Assembly: GCA_024279075.1 (NCBI GenBank)
Contig: JAJRRX010000447.1
Location: 1 to 8,907, forward strand
Direction: 5' to 3'
DNA length: 8,907 nucleotides
DNA from: Alphaproteobacteria bacterium
GTDB taxonomy: Bacteria; Pseudomonadota; Alphaproteobacteria; Rhodobacterales; Rhodobacteraceae
Shown: positions 1-6,370 of the stretch, piece after piece
How the letters are laid out: every line of letters starts with the position of its first letter
Numbering within the stretch: position 1 is the stretch's first letter
Position numbers and translations under genes: made by a program
Notes under the pieces: generated by a model
Seen by the model: only the letters and a program-made list of their open reading frames with translations
The model's database searches: none
What the model was told of the DNA's origin: nothing

Positions 1-508
1 CAACACGCTTGTCGCCACAGTCATGAGCAACCTCGGGCTAGAGCGGCATATGGAGGCCAAGGGGCTGAAGCTTTTGCGCACCGATGTTGGAGACCGCTAC
101 GTGGTTGAGGCCATGCGGGCGGGGGGCTTTAACCTTGGTGGTGAGCAATCGGGGCATATAGTGCTGCGCGATTACGTGACCACAGGCGACGGGTTGATCG
201 CCGCGCTGCAATTCCTGCGGGCGATGGTGGATACGGGTAAAAAGGCCAGTGTGTTAGCGCAGGTTTTTGAACCGGTGCCGCAGCTTTTGGTCAATGTGCG
301 CTACAAAAAGGGCAGCGCGCCCTTGGAGGCTGAAGCAGTAAAAAATGCGATTTCTGAGGGCGAGGCGCGTTTTGGCGCAAATGGCCGTGTGCTGATACGG
401 AAATCCGGCACCGAACCGCTGATCCGCGTCATGGGCGAATGCACCGATGAGGCGCTACTCAAAACCGTGGTTCACGATATCGTGGCGGCAGTCGAAAAAG
501 CGGGCTAA
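1..508 (+). CDS. glmM: Phosphoglucosamine mutase, C-terminal part (partial at window start)
   Basis: GlmM converts glucosamine-6-phosphate to glucosamine-1-phosphate in the cytoplasm, on the route to UDP-GlcNAc for peptidoglycan and lipopolysaccharide. The reading frame is open from base 2 with no stop before it, so the gene begins left of the window; the internal ATG at 23 is not the start. About 168 residues are visible, roughly the last 38% of a usual 445-450 aa enzyme. Seen directly: the TVMSNLGLE segment just after the left edge, the sugar-binding loop GGEQSGH (about bases 158-178), and the phosphate-binding loop RKSGTEPLIRVMGE of domain 4 near the C-terminus. The catalytic phosphoserine loop and metal site lie outside the window. 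It ends with TAA at 506-508, and a same-strand gene follows after 33 bases, possibly in the same operon. The identification is secure for the part visible. Confidence 0.97.
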   Translation, partial: NTLVATVMSNLGLERHMEAKGLKLLRTDVGDRYVVEAMRAGGFNLGGEQSGHIVLRDYVTTGDGLIAALQFLRAMVDTGKKASVLAQVFEPVPQLLVNVRYKKGSAPLEAEAVKNAISEGEARFGANGRVLIRKSGTEPLIRVMGECTDEALLKTVVHDIVAAVEKAG

Positions 509-541
509 ACGTTTTATAAGGATCGCAAAAGGGAGATTCTT

Positions 542-1033
542 ATGCGATTTATTCTAACGGCAGCCCTGATTATGGCTGCTGGCATGGCCCATGCTCAAAG
601 CTTTTCCGCCGAGCTTGGCCCGCCTTGGGATGGCGTAAAGGTGCCCGATGGCCAGCAATGCCGGCTTTTTGACGGTAATGGCGCAACACCGATGATCATA
701 TTACAAGGGCTGCCCGAGAGCACGGCGCAGATGCGGGTCGAATTTAACGATAAAAGCTATGCGCCCTTGGCCGATAATGGCGGCCACGGGGTGATCGGCT
801 TTCAGGTCAGCGGCCCCAATGCGGTGCTGCCCTCGGTGCCGGGGATGACGGCTGATCTGCCAACTGGCGTGGCGGTTTTGTCCGCCGCGCGCTCAAGTGG
901 GCAATATGCCTCGGCTGGTTATTTGCCACCTTGTTCGGGCGGGCGTGGCAACCGCTATATGGCGGATGTTATTGCGTTGGATGGCAGCGGGGCCGAATTG
1001 GCGCGAGTACCCGTTGAGCTAGGGCGCTATTAA
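542..1033 (+). CDS. Secreted protein of unknown function, possibly PEBP-like (YbhB/YbcL-type)
   Basis: A 163-aa protein with a clear Sec signal peptide: Met-Arg, a hydrophobic stretch to about residue 15, then an AHA-QS site with probable cleavage after Ala18. It is therefore probably periplasmic. The ATG at 542 is preceded by GGGAG at 531-535, which fixes the start. I do not recognise the family with certainty. The C-terminal half contains GYLPPCSGGRGNRY followed by a hydrophobic strand and ALDG; this resembles the GPCPP-x-G-x-HRY...ALD signature of phosphatidylethanolamine-binding-like proteins, and GLP plus an Asp-containing strand earlier are also compatible. The fit is by eye and the ligand-site His/Asp set is incomplete, so the function is unassigned. 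It lies 33 bases after glmM without an obvious terminator between them and is probably co-transcribed. Its 3' end lies in the loop of an inverted repeat shared with the convergent gene. Confidence 0.8.
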   Translation: MRFILTAALIMAAGMAHAQSFSAELGPPWDGVKVPDGQQCRLFDGNGATPMIILQGLPESTAQMRVEFNDKSYAPLADNGGHGVIGFQVSGPNAVLPSVPGMTADLPTGVAVLSAARSSGQYASAGYLPPCSGGRGNRYMADVIALDGSGAELARVPVELGRY

Positions 1034-1049
1034 GCCAAGCGCCCTAGCT
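1017..1049. terminator. 12-bp perfect inverted repeat covering both convergent 3' ends; possible bidirectional terminator
   Basis: Arms AGCTAGGGCGCT (1017-1028) and AGCGCCCTAGCT (1038-1049) are exactly complementary, with a 9-base loop. The TAA of the upstream plus-strand gene (1031-1033) lies in the loop, and the TAG of the minus-strand sulfotransferase (plus-strand CTA at 1044-1046) lies in the right arm. No run of T follows on either strand, so it is not a classical intrinsic terminator. Its position and symmetry suggest transcript-end formation or 3'-end stabilisation in both directions. Confidence 0.6.
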
Positions 1050-1838
1050 GCTATAGCCAAAGCGGGAGATCTTTGCAGGCTTACCTTGCAGGACTCTTAG
1101 CGCATTCGAAAGCCCCTTTTCCGGCTGCGATTGATGGTAGGCGCTTGCCGGAATGCCGTAGCTGCCCAAATCTTCCTCAAAACGCGCGCGCCAGTCCTTT
1201 GAAAGGTCATCACTTTGGATTTGCAATGCGGTTTCTCCGCTCGGCGGGTCTTGCTCAAAATGGGCGCAAAGGGTGCCAAGGTAGGGCTTCGGGTTTTTCC
1301 GCAACGCCTCATAGGTGAAGTGCAAATAGGGGTAGCCCTGCAATGCCAGATAGGACCGCCAAAATTCATAGCCCCGGCTGATATGAAAATAGGCCTGCGC
1401 TAACGCACCAAAATTATAGTGCGGCGCTTTGCGCGCGGTTTGGCCCGCCTGCCATTGCCCCGTTTGCATAGCGCGCACAAGCGAAATAGCTTGGGCTTTG
1501 CGGTCCTCACGCTCCAGAAATACCAGTTGCACCTTATGTTCGCGCTGGGCGCGGCGGATGAAGTCAAACTCGTATTCGTCAATCACCTGCAAAAGCTGGC
1601 GCGGGAAGATTTTGATGGCAAAATAGCCGTTGGGCGTACTGGCGGCTTGCAGGGTTTTCTCATTAAGCAGCGGGCGGCCTTTTGCACCTTTGGGCGGGGT
1701 TAGGTGAGCGTAATCCAGCCATTCATCGGCCTTTCCCATGGTGCCGCTGGCATTGGTGAGCGAGGCCAACCAAGAGCTGCCGGAGCGGGGCATGGAAAGA
1801 ATAATCAGGCCTTTGCGGCGGTTCTCGAAGTCAGACAT
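1044..1838 (-). CDS. Stf0-family sulfotransferase
   Basis: A 264-aa PAPS-dependent sulfotransferase, presumably cytoplasmic; family members move the sulfuryl group of 3'-phosphoadenylyl sulfate onto a carbohydrate or other hydroxyl acceptor. The N-terminus carries a beta strand and the 5'-phosphosulfate loop, SMPRSGSSWL (residues 15-24), then TMGKADEWL, which occupies the place of the acidic segment of Stf0 enzymes. The middle carries a hydrophobic strand, then ER-x-DRKAQAISLVRAMQTGQW, matching the Stf0 pattern (R-D-K-x-QA-x-S with RAxQTGxW) used for PAP binding. YEAL with a proline soon after follows. I chose ATG 1838 because the PRSG loop then sits about 17 residues from the N-terminus as usual; the open frame extends 67 more codons upstream to 2039, but that would begin upstream of the likely promoter. 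AAAGG lies about 8 bases before ATG 1838. The acceptor is unknown; the trehalose specificity of the mycobacterial enzyme should not be assumed. Confidence 0.88.
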   Translation of the reverse strand: MSDFENRRKGLIILSMPRSGSSWLASLTNASGTMGKADEWLDYAHLTPPKGAKGRPLLNEKTLQAASTPNGYFAIKIFPRQLLQVIDEYEFDFIRRAQREHKVQLVFLEREDRKAQAISLVRAMQTGQWQAGQTARKAPHYNFGALAQAYFHISRGYEFWRSYLALQGYPYLHFTYEALRKNPKPYLGTLCAHFEQDPPSGETALQIQSDDLSKDWRARFEEDLGSYGIPASAYHQSQPEKGLSNALRVLQGKPAKISRFGYSS

Positions 1839-1994
1839 ATCGGGCCTTTGCTGAATTGGCGCGATGATAGCGAGAAGGCCGGGGGCAAGTATAGCCTTGG
1901 TGTGCAAATGGGGCTGAAAACGGGCTTGCTTTAGCCTTGTAGCTGCGGGTTTACGATGTGAAAAAGTGAGGAAATTCTGTATGCCCGCCGAATA

Positions 1995-2003
1995 ATTATA
2001 CCA
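1995..2003 (-). promoter_or_regulatory. Extended -10 promoter for the sulfotransferase gene
   Basis: On the minus strand the sequence reads TGGTATAAT, a perfect TATAAT hexamer with the TG of an extended -10 element. No good -35 hexamer stands 16-18 bases upstream, which fits an extended -10 promoter. Transcription would start near 1988, leaving an untranslated leader of about 150 bases before ATG 1838. The perfect 40-bp palindrome begins about 47 bases upstream of the predicted start, a place suited to a regulator. Confidence 0.55.
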
Positions 2004-2034
2004 TAACAGATTGATAATAATAGGAAAAGAAAGA

Positions 2035-2074
2035 CTCACCTCTTCTATTAAACTAGTTTAATAGAAGAGGTGAG
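2035..2074. repeat. Perfect 40-bp palindrome with no spacer, possible operator
   Basis: The left half CTCACCTCTTCTATTAAACT (2035-2054) is the exact reverse complement of the right half (2055-2074), with the symmetry centre in ACTAGT. Symmetry stops at both outer edges (A2034 against A2075). It lies in the 414-bp gap between the divergent sulfotransferase and ftsW genes, about 178 bases before the ftsW start and upstream of the sulfotransferase -10. The AT-rich core TTAAACTAGTTTAA looks like a dimer binding site. On the minus strand it is followed by TCTTTCTTTTCC, so it could also act as a terminator or transcription barrier, although no minus-strand gene precedes it. Function is not established. 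Confidence 0.7.
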
Positions 2075-2154
2075 AAGGGTTAGGAAATCGAATATGGTTC
2101 TCCTTCTGCGCCCTTTCAAAAGGCGGGTATACGCGCGCACAACCCGTTGAATAT

Positions 2155-2184
2155 TTGACTGGATTTGAGGCGGCCGATTCGTTA
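2155..2184 (+). promoter_or_regulatory. Weak candidate promoter for ftsW
   Basis: TTGACT at 2155-2160 is a good -35 hexamer, but the sequence 17-18 bases downstream (TTCGTT or TCGTTA, 2178-2184) is a poor -10. A promoter is required somewhere in the gap because ftsW is divergent from its left neighbour; this is merely the best match I can see and may be wrong. Confidence 0.22.
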
Positions 2185-2252
2185 AGCTCACTCCAATGCC
2201 GCAAGACCCAAAATGGGCGGTGGCTTATAACCATGAGGAAGAGCAGTCTCCC

Positions 2253-3416
2253 ATGACAGAAATGGTATTTGGTGCGCAAGCGCCCAAAAAAGATGAATCC
2301 GGTCTTTCCGATTGGTGGCACACAGTGGACCGCTGGTCGATCGCGGCGGTGTTTGCGCTGTTTTTGATCGGTATGTTGCTGGCATTGGCCGCCTCGCCAC
2401 CCTTGGCAATTGATCAGGGCAAGCCAAGGTTTTTCTACGTCGAACGGCAAGCGATATTTGGTGTGCTCGGGCTGGGCGCTATGCTTTATGTTTCCACCTT
2501 CAGCGTAAAAATCGCTCGCCGCTGGGCGGTTGTGGGCTTTTTAATTGTGCTCCTCGGGCTGGCTTTATTGCCGTGGTTTGGCACTGATTACGGCAAGGGC
2601 GCCATTCGCTGGTATTCCTTCGGGTTCGGCTCGATCCAACCCTCGGAGTTCATCAAACCGCTTTTTGCCGTGGCCGCCGCGTGGCTGCTGGCTGCCAGTA
2701 CAGATATAGCCGGCCCTCCGGGGCGGGTAATATCCTTTGTCTTTGCCATGATTATTGTTGGCATTCTTGTTGTGCAGCCCGATTATGGCCAAGCCGCGCT
2801 GATCGTCGCCTGCTGGGCCACCATCTTTTTTGTTGGCGGTGCGCCCAAAAAGCTGATTCTGACGCTGGGCGGGTTGGTTATTGGTGGCGGGCTTTTGGCG
2901 TATAACACCGTTGAACACGTCGCTAAGCGTATAGATGGTTTTTTGATCGCAGATGTTAACCCGCTCACCCAGATCGGCTATGCCACCTCCGCCATTCAGG
3001 ATGGCGGCTTGTTTGGCGTTGGCGTTGGGCGCGGCTCTGTTAAGTGGACCTTGCCCGATGCCCATACCGATTTTATCATCGCGGTGGCCGCCGAGGAATT
3101 CGGGCTAATTTTCACGCTGATTATCATTGCGCTGTTTATGTTTCTCACCATGCGGGCGCTGCTGCGCCTGCGCCGAGAGCGCGATATGTTTGTGCGCTTG
3201 GCGGGCGTGGGCTTGGCCACAGTGCTGGGCGCGCAATCGCTGATTAACCTTGGCGTGGCCGTGCGGCTGCTGCCCGCCAAGGGCATGACGTTGCCTTTCG
3301 TGAGCTATGGCGGCTCGTCGCTTTTGGCAGCCGGTATTATGATGGGCCTGCTTCTGGTGATGACCCGCAAGCGAGTGCAGGGCGATATAAGCGAGATTCT
3401 CGGAGGCCGTATATGA
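2253..3416 (+). CDS. ftsW: Peptidoglycan glycosyltransferase FtsW (SEDS family)
   Basis: FtsW is the divisome's SEDS polymerase; it joins lipid II into glycan strands at the septum, working with the transpeptidase FtsI. The 387-aa protein has the expected series of about ten membrane segments. Signatures seen: GAIRWYSFGFGSIQPSE (116-132), QPDYGQA (175-181), the HTDF motif (271-274) whose Asp273 matches the catalytic aspartate of SEDS proteins, and the C-terminal PFVSYGGSSLL (348-358). I placed the start at ATG 2253, giving an MTEMV N-terminus as in Rhodobacteraceae homologues. An in-frame ATG at 2196 would add 19 hydrophilic residues that I do not expect in the family. A purine-rich GAGGAAG lies at 2235-2241, a rather long 11-12 bases before the start. 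It is the first gene of the operon and its TGA overlaps the murG ATG (ATGA, 3413-3416). The murD gene that often precedes it is absent here. Confidence 0.96.
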   Translation: MTEMVFGAQAPKKDESGLSDWWHTVDRWSIAAVFALFLIGMLLALAASPPLAIDQGKPRFFYVERQAIFGVLGLGAMLYVSTFSVKIARRWAVVGFLIVLLGLALLPWFGTDYGKGAIRWYSFGFGSIQPSEFIKPLFAVAAAWLLAASTDIAGPPGRVISFVFAMIIVGILVVQPDYGQAALIVACWATIFFVGGAPKKLILTLGGLVIGGGLLAYNTVEHVAKRIDGFLIADVNPLTQIGYATSAIQDGGLFGVGVGRGSVKWTLPDAHTDFIIAVAAEEFGLIFTLIIIALFMFLTMRALLRLRRERDMFVRLAGVGLATVLGAQSLINLGVAVRLLPAKGMTLPFVSYGGSSLLAAGIMMGLLLVMTRKRVQGDISEILGGRI

Positions 3417-4498
3417 GCAAGCTGCTGATAATCGCGGTAGGCGGCACGGCGGGGCATATGTATCCGGCGCAGGCTTTGGCTGAGGAGATGCTGGCCAAGG
3501 GCTGGCGGGTGAAGCTTTCCACCGATGTTAGGGGCGCGCGGTATTCGAGCAGCTTTCCGGAGGCGGTAGCGCGTGAGGTGGTTAAATCTGCCACCACAGC
3601 GCGGGGCGGGCTTTTGGCCAAGCTTATGGTGCTGCCGCGCATTGCGGCTGGCAGCTTTAAGGCGTGGCGCAGCTTTCGGGCTGATCGCCCAACCGTAGTG
3701 GTTGGCTTTGGCGGATACCCCGCCATTCCGGCCATGGCAGCGGCATGGCTTATGCGCCTGCCGCGCATGGTGCATGAGCCAAACGGCGTGCTTGGGCGGG
3801 TTAACAAGGTGTTTGCCACCCGCGTCGATATGGTCGCCTGTTCAGTGTGGCCCACGGAATTGCCCAAGGGCGCAAAGGCCGAGCATACCGGCAACCCCGT
3901 GCGCGCCGCGGTGCTGGCCAAAGCGGCCTCGCCTTATATTGCGCCGGGCGATTACCCGATGAACCTCTTGGTGTTTGGCGGATCACAAGGCGCGAGCATC
4001 ATGGCTAATGTGCCCAAAGCGCTGGCCCTGCTGCCCGAAGCCCTGCAGGCCCGCCTGATTGTGTCCCACCAAGCGCGGGACGCCGACCATGCCGACGCTG
4101 TAGCCGCCTATGAAGCTCTAGAAATCCGCGCCGATGTGCAGCCGTTTTTTAATGACATCCCCGAACGCATGGCCAATGCCCAGCTTATCGTCGCCCGCTC
4201 TGGCGCTTCCAGCGTGGCGGATATCACCGTCATTGGCAGGCCCTCTATCCTGATCCCGCTCGCCGCCGCCATTCGGGATGAGCAAACCGCCAATGCCGCT
4301 GGGCTAAAAGCCGCGCATGGCGCGATTGTGATACAGGAGCGGGACTTGACGCCGGAAGCGCTCGCCAAGCATATAGGCGGCATACTTTCAGCGCCCGACC
4401 TTGCCCAAAGCATGGCCGAGGCCGCGCTGGAGCAAGGCCGCCCAGACGCCACCCAACGCCTTGCCGCACTGGTGGAAACCTTAGGAACACAGCCATGA
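3413..4498 (+). CDS. murG: UDP-GlcNAc:undecaprenyl-PP-MurNAc-pentapeptide GlcNAc transferase MurG
   Basis: MurG adds GlcNAc to lipid I to form lipid II at the inner face of the membrane. The length of 361 aa is normal for this GT-B enzyme. Visible features: N-terminal loop VGGTAGHMYPA (9-19), FGGYPA (99-104), HEPNGVLGRVNK (121-132), HTGNPVR (158-164), the second-domain loop FGGSQGA (188-194), and the nucleotide-sugar-binding stretch ARSGASSVADI through DEQTANA (261-295). Two positions depart from the consensus I know: the usual GGTGGH loop is GGTAGH (Ala13) and the usual HEQN is HEPN (Pro123). The conserved Glu and Asn of that motif are kept, so the enzyme is probably active. CGGAGG at 3401-3406 is a strong ribosome binding site inside the end of ftsW. 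It overlaps both ftsW and murC by ATGA. Confidence 0.96.
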   Translation: MSKLLIIAVGGTAGHMYPAQALAEEMLAKGWRVKLSTDVRGARYSSSFPEAVAREVVKSATTARGGLLAKLMVLPRIAAGSFKAWRSFRADRPTVVVGFGGYPAIPAMAAAWLMRLPRMVHEPNGVLGRVNKVFATRVDMVACSVWPTELPKGAKAEHTGNPVRAAVLAKAASPYIAPGDYPMNLLVFGGSQGASIMANVPKALALLPEALQARLIVSHQARDADHADAVAAYEALEIRADVQPFFNDIPERMANAQLIVARSGASSVADITVIGRPSILIPLAAAIRDEQTANAAGLKAAHGAIVIQERDLTPEALAKHIGGILSAPDLAQSMAEAALEQGRPDATQRLAALVETLGTQP

Positions 4499-5871
4499 AT
4501 AGCGAAACACGCCTGCCGCATGATATCGGCCCCATCCACTTTGTTGGCATTGGCGGCATCGGCATGAGCGGCATTGCCGAAGTGCTGATGAACCATGGCT
4601 ATAAGGTGCAAGGCTCTGACCTGAAGGAAAGCCCGATCACCCAGCGGCTGGCGGAAGCAGGTGCTGAGGTTTTCATTGGCCAAAAGGCCGAAAACTTAGA
4701 GGGCGCCGAGGTGATCGTGGTGTCGACCGCGATCAAAAAGGGCAATGCCGAGCTGGACGCGGCGCGCGCCCGTGGCTTGCCAGTCGTGCGGCGCGCTGAA
4801 ATGCTGGCCGAGCTGATGCGACTGAAAAGCAATGTGGCGGTGGCGGGAACGCACGGCAAAACCACAACCACCTCGATGGTGGCGGCGCTGCTTGATGGCG
4901 GCGGCATGGACCCAACCGTGATTAACGGCGGCATCATCCATGCCTACGGCTCGAATGCGCGCATGGGTAGCGGCGACTGGATGGTGGTGGAAGCCGACGA
5001 GAGCGACGGCACCTTCAACCGCCTGCCTGCCACCATCGCCATTATCACCAATATCGACCCCGAGCATATGGACCATTACGGCAGCTTTGATGCGCTTCGT
5101 GAGGCCTTCCATACGTTTGTGAGCAATATTCCGTTTTATGGTGTAGCTGTCTGCTGCATAGATCACCCCGAGGTGCAGGCGCTTGTTGGCCGCATTACCG
5201 ACCGCCGCGTGGTCACTTACGGCATGAATCCGCAAGCCGATGTGCGGGTAAAAAACCTGAGTTATAAGGGCGGAAAAGCCTATTTTGATGTTGCGATGAA
5301 GGTCGGCTCGATCAAGGGCTTGGAGTTACCCATGCCCGGCGACCACAACGTGCTGAATGCCACCGCTGCCATTGCCACCGCTCTGCACCTTGGCGTAACC
5401 GCCGAGGAAATCAAGGCCGCGCTGAAAGGCTTTGAGGGGGTCAACCGCCGCTTCACCCGTGTGGGCGTGGTGGATGGTGTGACCATCATTGACGACTACG
5501 CCCACCACCCCGTGGAAATCGCCGCCGTGCTCAAGGCCGCCCGTGAAAGCTGTGAGGGCCGCGTGATTGCCGTGCACCAGCCCCACCGCTACAGCCGCCT
5601 TGCCGACCTGTTCGAAGACTTTTGCAGCTGCTTTAACGATGCGGATGTTGCCGCCATCGCCCCCGTTTTCGCCGCCGGAGAGAAGCCGATCGAGGGGGTG
5701 GACCACGTCACCCTCGCCGCTGGCCTCGTAACCCACGGCCACAAAAACGCCCAAGCGATAGACGGCGAAAGCGGCCTTGCGGCCCTGATAAAAGCCGAGG
5801 CCAAAACGGGCGATATGGTGGTTTGCCTCGGCGCGGGCACCATTAGCGCTTGGGCCAACGCGCTGGTATGA
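4495..5871 (+). CDS. murC: UDP-N-acetylmuramate--L-alanine ligase MurC
   Basis: MurC is the cytoplasmic ATP-dependent ligase that attaches L-alanine to UDP-MurNAc, the first amino acid of the stem peptide. The 458 aa length is typical. Domains in order: the N-terminal Rossmann UDP-binding domain with GIGGIGMSG (18-26); the central Mur-ligase ATPase with P-loop GTHGKTTT (118-125), EADESDGTF (166-174) and NIDPEHMDHYG (186-196); PGDHNVLNATAA (281-292); then the C-terminal domain with DDYAHHPVE (333-341) and HQPHRYSR (361-368). All motifs that I expect are intact. AGGA lies about 8 bases before the ATG. It overlaps murG by ATGA at 4495-4498 and the next small gene by ATGA at 5868-5871. The substrate comes from MurB, encoded three genes downstream. 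Confidence 0.97.
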   Translation: MNSETRLPHDIGPIHFVGIGGIGMSGIAEVLMNHGYKVQGSDLKESPITQRLAEAGAEVFIGQKAENLEGAEVIVVSTAIKKGNAELDAARARGLPVVRRAEMLAELMRLKSNVAVAGTHGKTTTTSMVAALLDGGGMDPTVINGGIIHAYGSNARMGSGDWMVVEADESDGTFNRLPATIAIITNIDPEHMDHYGSFDALREAFHTFVSNIPFYGVAVCCIDHPEVQALVGRITDRRVVTYGMNPQADVRVKNLSYKGGKAYFDVAMKVGSIKGLELPMPGDHNVLNATAAIATALHLGVTAEEIKAALKGFEGVNRRFTRVGVVDGVTIIDDYAHHPVEIAAVLKAARESCEGRVIAVHQPHRYSRLADLFEDFCSCFNDADVAAIAPVFAAGEKPIEGVDHVTLAAGLVTHGHKNAQAIDGESGLAALIKAEAKTGDMVVCLGAGTISAWANALV

Positions 5872-6125
5872 GCAGCTTTATCGCGGCCTGCCTCTGGGCG
5901 ATTTCCGCGAATGTCATCGCCATGATCCCGTGGGGCCAGCCTTACCGCCTGCACTGGAACCTCGCGCGGCTGCTGGTGCTGGCCTTGCCGATTATGCTCT
6001 ATTTTGTTGGCTTACAACACGGCCTGCTGTGGCTGCTCGCCGCGCTCACGGTTGCGGTTTTCCAGTTGCGGCTTATGCTGCGGCATATGTTTAACGAAGC
6101 GAGGGCAAAATGGAGGGCGCGATGA
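5868..6125 (+). CDS. Small membrane protein, DUF2484-like (first copy)
   Basis: An 85-aa protein with an N-terminal pattern LWAISANVIAMIP and two further hydrophobic stretches (about 29-45 and 48-63), ending in a basic tail (RHMFNEARAKWRAR). From memory this matches DUF2484, a family of short Rhodobacteraceae membrane proteins of unknown function often found by murB. I chose ATG 5868, which forms an ATGA overlap with the murC stop, rather than the in-frame ATG at 5850 inside murC. It is followed by a second related gene, again with an ATGA overlap (6122-6125). The close coupling within a peptidoglycan operon suggests a cell-envelope role, but nothing in the sequence gives an activity. Confidence 0.83.
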   Translation: MSSFIAACLWAISANVIAMIPWGQPYRLHWNLARLLVLALPIMLYFVGLQHGLLWLLAALTVAVFQLRLMLRHMFNEARAKWRAR

Positions 6126-6370
6126 CGGCGATTTTGGCGGCGTCCCTCTGGGCGCTGGCGGTGAACCTTGTGGCGATGCTGCCGCATAATCGCCTGCACT
6201 TCACCCTTGGCGGGGTGCTGCTCTTGTGCTTCCCCTATGTGCTGTGGCTCATTGGGCAGGCCTTTGGCGGCTGGGCCGTGTTTGCCATTGTGCTGGTGGG
6301 CCTGTCGCTTTATCGCTTGCCGCTGGTTTATTATATAAAGAAAGCGCTGGGAAAGCATGAGCCTGATTGA
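6122..6370 (+). CDS. Small membrane protein, DUF2484-like (second copy)
   Basis: An 82-aa protein, almost wholly hydrophobic with about three membrane stretches, ending in a short basic and polar tail (YYIKKALGKHEPD). Its N-terminus, SLWALAVNLVAMLP, aligns directly with the first copy (CLWAISANVIAMIP), so the pair looks like a tandem duplication that has diverged. The start ATG at 6122 is preceded by GGAGGG at 6112-6117; the longer in-frame ATG at 6110 would leave no such site. Its last 14 bases overlap the start of murB. Function is unknown; the LW...N..AM.P motif retained in both copies is the main clue to what matters in the protein. Confidence 0.82.
   Translation: MTAILAASLWALAVNLVAMLPHNRLHFTLGGVLLLCFPYVLWLIGQAFGGWAVFAIVLVGLSLYRLPLVYYIKKALGKHEPD

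Noticed and set aside
1839..2039. Upstream extension of the sulfotransferase to an ATG at 2039
   Set aside because: It would put 67 extra residues before the PRSG loop, unlike the family, and the ATG lies upstream of the likely promoter.
2109..2127. Short imperfect hairpin around CCTTTCAAAAGG before ftsW
   Set aside because: The stem is only about five pairs with poor continuation; not distinguishable from chance.
2196..2252. Earlier ftsW start at ATG 2196
   Set aside because: The extra 19 residues are not expected in FtsW, and no ribosome binding site precedes it; MTEMV at 2253 matches the family start.
4108..5954. Long minus-strand open frames opposite murG and murC
   Set aside because: They are antisense shadows of GC-rich genes with intact motifs on the plus strand.
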